Below, piece after piece: positions 57,710 to 64,000 of a stretch of DNA of 64,000 nucleotides (the stretch's first letter is position 1; the number at the start of each line of letters is the position of its first letter). A program made the translations under genes and the position numbers. Under the pieces are notes generated by a model. It was not told the origin of the DNA and did not search any database. It worked only from the letters and a program-made list of their open reading frames with translations. Source of the stretch: Malus domestica (Eukaryota > Streptophyta > Magnoliopsida > Rosales > Rosaceae); NCBI RefSeq assembly GCF_042453785.1, contig NC_091664.1, positions 30,490,501-30,554,500 of the forward strand, read 5' to 3'.

Positions 57710-58918
57710 CTACCGTATGTACGAGTCGTCGTCGAAAGTTAAATCGGACGGGCTGAGGTGCACTTTCCCGCTCTTCTTGTTAATCTTCGGTTTGCTCCCG
57801 CAAGAGATCGAAATCTCGCAACCCAACGCGAAGCAGGAGAACAATCCTTTGCCACTGCTGCGGCTCCGCCGCGTCTTCTGACTGCTGGGACGGCGGTGGG
57901 ACGATTGGAGTGGCTTCTGAATATGGGAACTCTTTGCGTTGTTCTTGGCGCAGTCGTACACCGGCGGCAGCTCCGTCCGCCACCGTTCTATCTTGGTCTT
58001 TAACCCTTCCACGCTGTCCTGGTCCGCCCACTCGTCCAGCAACGAGCTCCCGGCATCATCGGGCGACGGCGCGCGGGCTCCTGTGTACGGCAACGGGTAG
58101 ATTCCCTTGGCGATTGCGGCCGCAACCACAGAGGGCGAAGGACCGACGTCAGAGCAGAGGGACCCGTTCACGTTACCTTTCTTTTGCCCTGTGCTGAGCT
58201 CAGATCCGTTCACGATCGAGCTATTGCAAAAGGAGGCTTGAGTTTTGGGCTTGTAGGCGGCGGCATTGCAGGTGGAGTTCGACGGCCTGATTTTTGTGAC
58301 GCCATCGCAGATGGAGGATGCGGGCCTGGATTTCGAGAATCCAGAATCGCTGCCGGTCCGATCGCTCTGAGATCGTTGGAAGATGACGAATTTGTCTTGA
58401 TCCTTGGAGTTGAGGCCGCTGCTCTTCTGGTTACCGGTTTTTCCCTCCATCAGATCCCAGTACCCGACGGCGGAGGAGCTGAGCTCGCTGTAGAGCGGCA
58501 TGCTCCGCATTGTGCTGTCTAGGAGGCCGAGCCCGATGTTCAGAATCCCCTGCGGGCGGCCGGATGGGCGGCGGAGCTGGATCGCCATGAACCGCATCTT
58601 GGACTTGTTCTGCAAATTGTTCACCACCACCGCGGCGGTTCCGATCAGGACGTCTCGGAGCCATGCGGAGGCGTAGATCTCGATCATGATCTTCGACGTG
58701 TCGTGGCGGAGGAAGTCGTCGTCAACTCGGAAGACGAACTTCTCGTTCCACGTCGGGTTGGTGTGGCCGGTCTGGTCGAAACGCGTCGTCAGCTTCCGCT
58801 TGGGGTTGACCCACGCGACGGCGAACGTCCGCATCGCCTTCGACGCCGGCGTCAGGTCCTGCGCCGAGATCAGGTTGATCTCCAGCAGCTGGAAGGAGGA
58901 GCCGAACGGCCGTGGCAT
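57710..58918 (-). CDS. C2-domain protein, intronless
   Basis: One open frame of 402 residues in a single exon, markedly GC-richer than its surroundings. An N-terminal C2 domain covers about residues 8-130, with LLEINLISAQDLTPASKAMR, AVAWVNPKRKLTTRF, TNPTWNEKFVFRVDDDF and IEIYASAWLRDVLIGTAAV. The rest is Ser-rich and probably disordered, with a basic, Cys-containing patch (GKGLFSCFALGCEIS) near the C-terminus. Plant small C2 proteins bind phospholipids, some with calcium, and work at the plasma membrane in stress or defence signalling; the role of this one is not known. The loop aspartates for calcium are only partly present by eye (VDDDF is clear), so calcium dependence is doubtful. Upstream (58919-59200) is the likely promoter and leader. 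Confidence 0.88.
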   Translation of the reverse strand: MPRPFGSSFQLLEINLISAQDLTPASKAMRTFAVAWVNPKRKLTTRFDQTGHTNPTWNEKFVFRVDDDFLRHDTSKIMIEIYASAWLRDVLIGTAAVVVNNLQNKSKMRFMAIQLRRPSGRPQGILNIGLGLLDSTMRSMPLYSELSSSAVGYWDLMEGKTGNQKSSGLNSKDQDKFVIFQRSQSDRTGSDSGFSKSRPASSICDGVTKIRPSNSTCNAAAYKPKTQASFCNSSIVNGSELSTGQKKGNVNGSLCSDVGPSPSVVAAAIAKGIYPLPYTGARAPSPDDAGSSLLDEWADQDSVEGLKTKIERWRTELPPVYDCAKNNAKSSHIQKPLQSSHRRPSSQKTRRSRSSGKGLFSCFALGCEISISCGSKPKINKKSGKVHLSPSDLTFDDDSYIR

Positions 58919-60845
58919 GATTTGTAATTAACTCGGAAAACTTAATTACTTAATTTCTTAAATTCTTAATTAATTAATTGCTGCAGCAATCACAGTAATT
59001 AAATAAAGTAATTGTTGCAGGCAGCTAATTAACAAAAAGAAAATAAGGCAAATTTGTGAATGGAATTGGTTTGGATTTACGTATTTGTCTCCTGGATTAA
59101 TTCATGTACGTACTCGTACGGACCGTAACGATAACCCGACTAACTAACCGACTGACGGTCGCTACGGCCGGCCGCCGGAGACGCGTAATCTACTAGGGAA
59201 GAGAAGGATGTGCTGCCGTGAGGAATGGTTTGTGGAGATTTGAGGGTTTTTATTGAAGGCTTTTTGCCAGGAAAGTTTGTTACACTTGAATGGTTTTTAC
59301 AACCGTAATTTTTCTTAACAAATCTAAAATTGTAAAAATATAGACACATCAAACGGGATAAAAACAAAGTAAATAGTGAAATAAACATAGTAATTATTTA
59401 TTTATTTTTGCTAAGAATAAAATGTGCATAGTTATATTTACTATTTATCGAAAGAGGATCCTCTCTTGAGTTTAGGATGGGGATCTTCCTTACCAGCCAA
59501 TATAAGCCGTTCAAATTTAATCAAACGGCTCCAAACAGGGAAACCTTCTAAAAGTTATAATAATTGTAACCGTTGAATTAAATTTAAACAGCCCAGATGG
59601 GCTGGTCAGAAGGATCCTCATCCTGGGATCCTCTTCCCTATTTATCTGTTATTTACCTTTTTACTTTTTACTTTGTCCGATGACGACGGGGCCAGCTTTC
59701 TCTTTGTTGACCACCTTCAAATTAAGAGGTAAATTAGAAGCTTCCTAATACCTCAACACCGAATAATTCTATTGACTTTGTTAATTTAGTTTACATATAT
59801 AAACATATAGTTACAAGTGCTTGAAAGTACATTACTATTTGGAAACTGATCAACCACTCTCAACCATGATGAATCAACGTCAGTTCGATCGCACTAATGT
59901 CATTAATTTATAATACGTGGATTTATTTTATTGTAATCCCACCATGTAATAACACAAATGTTGTCAATGATGGATGGAAATATTTTTTTACGAAATAGCA
60001 GGTAAATTGGCATTTTATTGAGCCTTGGTAGGCGTAATGTTATTTGCCCAAGTCATATTGTACACTTATTGACATATGTCAAGAGCTTCAGAGAGAGTAT
60101 GTCGACTGATGTCAATAGTTTTTGAGTGAGCACGCAAACATATGCTAACCTATGCTGTGAGCCTATTGACATACGCCCATAGCAATGCATACAAATGCAT
60201 GAAGCTAGTAGCTACCTAGCCAGTGTTCATAAAGGCAATTTGTTGAGCAGTTGAAGAGTAGCTTTTAAGGTCATCTCATATTTTCAAAGGGCAACACCTA
60301 AATCTTCCATAGAGAATTTATGAGCTTGATAGGGACAGCTGACCCATGTCACCTTGCTCAAGATGGATCCGCCCATGTACATAGCTTAGTAATGCCATAC
60401 AATTGATGGTATGACCGTTATCGGATGGTTCTTGCCTAAAGAACATTAATATTATATGAGAGCTTCATACTTCTTGTTTTACATTATATTATCCGATAAC
60501 TATTATTGACACTTTTAAAAAGTTATTCCGCCTTATTTGAACTTTTAAAGTGTAATTTCTCTTGTATACTTTGATCAAAGCAAATGATCTTTGTTCATGT
60601 AACTTACGCAAACTTTACATAATTAATTCTACAACAAGACACCTAACTATATATGTTTTTCTTTGCTGCTGATTTGAAAAACTTGTAACCTCTCTGGTGA
60701 AGAAATTCACAAGTCTTCACCAACGTTAGACAGAAGTGGGCAGGAAAAAAACGCTAAATCTCAACTTCCCATATCCCAAAACACAAAAAGAAAACCAAAA
60801 AATTGAAAAGTGCAATCTCATTGCACTGCTGATCTTAAAACCCTA
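58919..60845. other. Intergenic region between the divergent C2 and PDLP-type genes
   Basis: Promoters for both genes should lie here. A MITE is at 59453-59640. A phrase CTATTGACATACG near 60170 recurs loosely as TTATTGACATATG near 60068. No gene was recognised. Confidence 0.5.
59453..59640. mobile_element. Foldback MITE related to 7613-7810
   Basis: The arms begin AGAGGATCCTCTCTTGAG at the left and AAGAGGATCCCAGGATGAGG at the right in reverse complement, and meet around TTATAATAATTGTAACCG, the same loop type as 7613-7810 (TTATAATAACTTTAACCG). Non-coding. Confidence 0.7.
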
Positions 60846-62779
60846 ATGGATTCAACTTTTCTCCGTTTTGCATCGCTACTACTTCTACTTTCTCTCGCAT
60901 CATCTGCAAACCCTAATTCCGACTACAACAGTTTGGTATACAAGAAATGTGCAAATCAAACATTTACAACTCTCTCAACTAAATCGCAAGTCCAGCAACA
61001 AACCCTTTCATCTTTTTTTCAACAACTAGCATCACACTCCTCCCAATCAAAGTTCTATAAGCACGCCGAAGCCAGCGGAGACAATAACGAGGCGGGTATT
61101 TCCGGCCTCTTCCAGTGCCGGCAGGATATCAGCAACGAGGAGTGTCACACCTGCGTGAAAACTCTTCGTAACTTATCGAACGCCTTGTGTAAAGAGTCGG
61201 TTTCGGCTCGTGTTCAGCTGCATGGGTGCTACGTGCACTACGAGCTCGATGGAGTCGACTCAAAGCCTTCTAGCCATAGATTAATGCAGAAGACTTGTGG
61301 GAAGGATTTGGCAAATGGGGTGGCGGCAGGGTTTGAGAAAATGAGAGCTGAGGCGTTTGCTGCCTTGGAGAGCGGCGTTGCGGACGGTGGTGGGTTTTGC
61401 CAAACGAGTTATGAGGCGGTGCAAGTTATGGCTCAGTGTGTCGGGGGCTTGGGGGGTTGCGTGTGTGGAGAGTGTGTGAGTAGGGCGGTACAAACTGCTG
61501 AAGAGGAATGTGGTGGTGCTGTTTCTGGGCAGATTTATTTGGAGGAGTGCTTCTTGAGCTATAGTTATCATCCAGATGGGATACCTGCAGATGACCACCC
61601 ACATGATCGAGGTGAGTTTTTTTTTGGTCAAACGATGTATTTTGTTAGATTAAATGTTAGAATAGTCACCGACGAAGTTTGAACCTACACCGTTATGCAA
61701 GCGCTAAATACCTTTATACCATTGTGGTAAACGACCACTTGCATGATCCAAGTGATTGAATTTGAGAATTATTTTTCATATTTTAATAAGTTTTTAATTG
61801 GTTAGTATTTTTCATACTCTCCTAAACTTTTTCTTTTGTTAATGTTTTTTTATGATTTATATTCAGTCCAAAAACTAGAAAAAAAAAAAGGAGTAACGAC
61901 AAAAAAAAAAGTGCGGAAATCACAATTTTTTTTACACTATGTTTGGATAAGGGAAATAAATTTGAAATTTGGTTAAAAGTCATAATTTATAAATTCAATT
62001 TTACCAATTCTTTTGTTTGGATTAATAAACATAGAAATTTTTGAATTTCCGACGGTAAAAAAAAAACTTAGAATTTGGGATCTTCAATTTCCAAGTTTAA
62101 ATTCCATGTAAATAGGTATTGTTTCCTAATTTCTATGATTGAGATTTTAAAAATAATAAATTTCGTATTCAATTCCATTGTTCTTATAGGTTAACCAAAT
62201 AAGAAAATTCACAAATTATAAAAAATAAAATCTCATCATTTCAATTTCCGTCATTTTAAAATTTATTAGTAATCTTAAATTTCTTCATCCAAATATAGTG
62301 TTAAGTGATGGGAAATGTTTTATTTTTAAACATAATAATGCTATTTACACACTCATTTTTAACTTTCGCACACCTTTATTAATTTTTTGTCATTTATCTT
62401 ATTCAATTCATTCAATCCGACAACTCAAAATTAAGAAAGTGTGAGAAGTGGGTGTGTAGATAGCATCACCCTTTAGATAATTACGTAAATTGTCATGCAT
62501 TTCTACCTTTTTCACATGAAAATGCACGATTAACTTGAGATTACGTCACAACGAAACTCCTGATACATATATAATTATAAACTTAATTGTTAATTTAATG
62601 TTCCCAATTAATTGTTTTTATTTGCAGAAAACAAAGGCGGAGGAAATGGAGGAAATGGAGGAAATGGGGGAAATGGGAAAAAGGTGGCAATTGTTGTGGG
62701 AGGAGCAGCTGCTTTGGTTTTTGCCTTCATTTTTCTCTTGTTTGTCAGGTCTTGGTCAAAGAAAGAAGATGATGACTGA
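60846..62779 (+). CDS. Plasmodesmata-located protein-like DUF26 receptor-type protein
   Basis: Two exons, 60846-61611 and 62628-62779, total 918 bp, 305 residues. I chose the ATG at 60846 because it opens a clear signal peptide (residues 1-20, FASLLLLLSLASS). Two DUF26 (gnk2-like) domains follow with C-x8-C-x2-C motifs at Cys91/Cys100/Cys103 and Cys198/Cys207/Cys210. Then comes a Gly/Asn linker made of GGNGGNGGNG repeats, one transmembrane helix (VVGGAAALVFAFIFLLFV) and a short acidic tail. There is no kinase domain, which fits plasmodesmata-located proteins rather than cysteine-rich receptor kinases. Family knowledge: PDLPs sit in the plasmodesmal plasma membrane, promote callose deposition and limit cell-to-cell movement. 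The intron has collected a SINE and two MITEs. Confidence 0.92.
61617..61752 (-). mobile_element. tRNA-derived SINE in the PDLP-type intron
   Basis: The minus strand reads GTGGTCGTTTACCACAATGG, then GCGCTTGCATAACGG, a B-box-like GTAGGTTCAAACTTCG, and ends in CATCGTTTGACCAAAAAAAAA. It begins within about 6 bp of the splice donor. It is diverged, so probably old. Confidence 0.65.
61930..62306. mobile_element. MITE with ACACTATGTTTGGAT termini
   Basis: The left end ACACTATGTTTGGATAAGG pairs with AACACTATATTTGGATGAAG at the right in reverse complement. The interior is AT-rich, with several AAATTT(C/G)AA-like subrepeats. Non-coding, inside the PDLP-type intron. Confidence 0.7.
62329..62472. mobile_element. 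MITE with AATGCTATTTACACACTCA termini
   Basis: The left end AATGCTATTTACACACTCA pairs with GATGCTATCTACACACCCA at the right in reverse complement, with further pairing of CTTTCGCACACC and CTTCTCACAC. It lies directly beside the previous MITE in the same intron. Confidence 0.75.
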
Positions 62780-63845
62780 AGTAAAATTGGTCCAATTGGA
62801 TCGACCCGATTTTAGACATTTATGATTTGGGCCGGGTTGCTTAAATTGGTCCAATTGGATCTTCTTTTTCGACCCGATTTCGGACATTTACTATATTTAG
62901 GTTTTTTTAAGCTTTTGTTTTTTTGGTTTTTTTTTCAACAGAAAATATATTGCCATTATTTCACTTGGATGACGGACTCATTGTAAAAATACTGCAAACG
63001 CTTTTGGTTGGTCTACAAAATAGTGCATGTATGACTTGTATACAAATTTACGACCTCATTTATTATCGAAAAAAGAAATACTTGTAGATTAGAAGTTTGT
63101 TGGTATATGACGGCAATTTGAAAATAAAAGCAATGAAGAATTTATAGTTATTGAATCTTTTTGGATATTGAAACTACTAATCAATATCTTGGAGCATTTG
63201 AGAGTCATTTTATTAAAAAACAACATTTCGTTATAAAATGAAATTGTTTGCTCTAATCATTAAAACAATCAATAAGTACTTTGAATCTTAAACCATGAAA
63301 ACAATAAAATTCTTGCTCAATAAAATAAATGTTGACGTGGATCCTCAAGATATGATTTTATTTCAACGTAATTTTGTATTTAGAAAAAAATTGTGGCTAA
63401 TTATATTTTATAAGTTTCATAAATTCTTATTTTATCTTAAGTACGATAATAATGTGCTTTTTTTAGTTAAATATATAAAAATCTCAAGAGTAGTGACTTT
63501 TAATTTTTCAAAGTTACCAATACAATTACAAATTAACCAAATAATCCTCACTTTAAAAACATTTCCAATGGTTTTGTTTAGAGGGTGAACAGTGTCAAAA
63601 AATTTGCACGAATCAATGGTTGACATTAAACGCAAAATCGAAAACCCTAGATCTTGAAATTACACAAAATTTGGGGGACCAAAAGAGAAACAAATAGCCA
63701 CCTGCCTTCTTCCAATATTTTTTTTTTCCGTTTTTTTTTGGGAAAATCAACCATTTCTTTCCTCCCCGTTCAATTCGATTCAAACAGATTCAAACATCAG
63801 ACACAGTACTACAAAGTACACGGGGCATATTCTGCTCTGCACACA

Positions 63846-63848
<3 letters not shown>
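62780..63848. other. Spacer downstream of the PDLP-type gene
   Basis: The first 150 bp repeat the phrase TTAAATTGGTCCAATTGGAT/AAAATTGGTCCAATTGGATC and CCCGATTT(T/C)(A/G)GACATTTA in the 3' untranslated region, a short two-copy repeat of about 60 bp. Beyond is AT-rich DNA; a 97-codon frame at 63295-63588 looks accidental. Confidence 0.5.

Positions 63849-63895
<47 letters not shown>
63849..63895. repeat. (GA)n microsatellite
   Basis: About twenty-three uninterrupted GA units. Its position next to a splice-donor-like site suggests it is in a gene's 5' leader. Confidence 0.95.
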
Positions 63896-63897
<2 letters not shown>

Positions 63898-64000
63898 TGG
63901 GCTTTCTTCCCCTTCCGGTAAGTTGCTTAAGGTTCACTGCTTTTGCTTCATCTTCTTCTTGTTTTTGTTGGGTGCTGTCTGCTGTGAACGCAGAGGGGCT
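63896..64000 (+). other. Possible 5' leader and first intron of a gene running off the right edge
   Basis: After the GA tract comes a pyrimidine-rich stretch ending in a good donor, CTTCCG|GTAAGTTGC, with GT at 63918. No start codon with an extended frame is present before the edge. The gene identity is unknown. Confidence 0.35.

Noticed and set aside
57758-58664. Several long plus-strand and alternative minus-strand frames over the C2 gene
   Set aside because: High GC content suppresses stops in other frames; only the 402-codon frame shows domain homology.

Overview
This window is plant nuclear DNA: intron-rich genes with canonical GT-AG junctions, AT-rich spacers, LTR retrotransposons, a Mutator-like element, LINE and SINE fragments and many MITEs. 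Several repeats resemble families I know from apple and pear (the short element opening GGGAACTTTAACG, a (TTG)n-tailed RTE-type LINE, a Cassandra LTR). I therefore infer Rosaceae, probably tribe Maleae. That is recognition from memory, not a database match.

Host genes, left to right: a JASON-like gene (+, 2037 to about 3.5 kb) that converges on PEX12 (-, 3775-7387); a MATE transporter (-, 13404-20997) whose first exon is split by a young Copia element (15730-20853); a short, divergent KRR1-like KH protein (+, 22409-24611); a PHR1-type MYB-CC factor (-, 26489-29314, leader to 29520 or beyond); a caleosin/peroxygenase (+, 33334-34935); ribosomal protein uL14/RPL23 (-, 35720-37331); a SUVR-type histone methyltransferase (-, 38978-42704); an intronless C2-domain gene (-, 57710-58918); and a plasmodesmata-located DUF26 protein (+, 60846-62779). 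A possible 5' leader of another gene begins at the right edge. For nine of these genes the exon chains were worked out by hand and sum to whole codon numbers; the JASON-like terminal exon could not be placed.

Mobile DNA fills most of the rest. A decayed Mutator-like element (8879-12820) still has matching terminal inverted repeats, and a 140-bp piece of its right end sits just upstream of the KRR1-like gene. A Ty3/Gypsy element of Tat type (46983 to about 55.94 kb) has one long gag-pol frame and an antisense coding block, but no second LTR was found. Its right edge is a patchwork of short copies of its own interior and of its flank. A 266-bp Cassandra solo LTR (45045-45310) carries 5S rRNA-like sequence between perfect 5-bp target duplications.

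The genes are unrelated housekeeping, transport, stress and regulatory loci; nothing suggests a cluster or pathway unit. No CRISPR, operon, tRNA gene or novel multi-gene system was seen. The most notable points are the very recent Copia hit in the MATE exon, the KRR1-like gene with its dispersed 5' fragment and MULE remnants, the Tat element's rearranged right edge, upstream ORFs in the PHR1-type leader, a GC-AG intron in PEX12, and a MITE family that carries G-box motifs.
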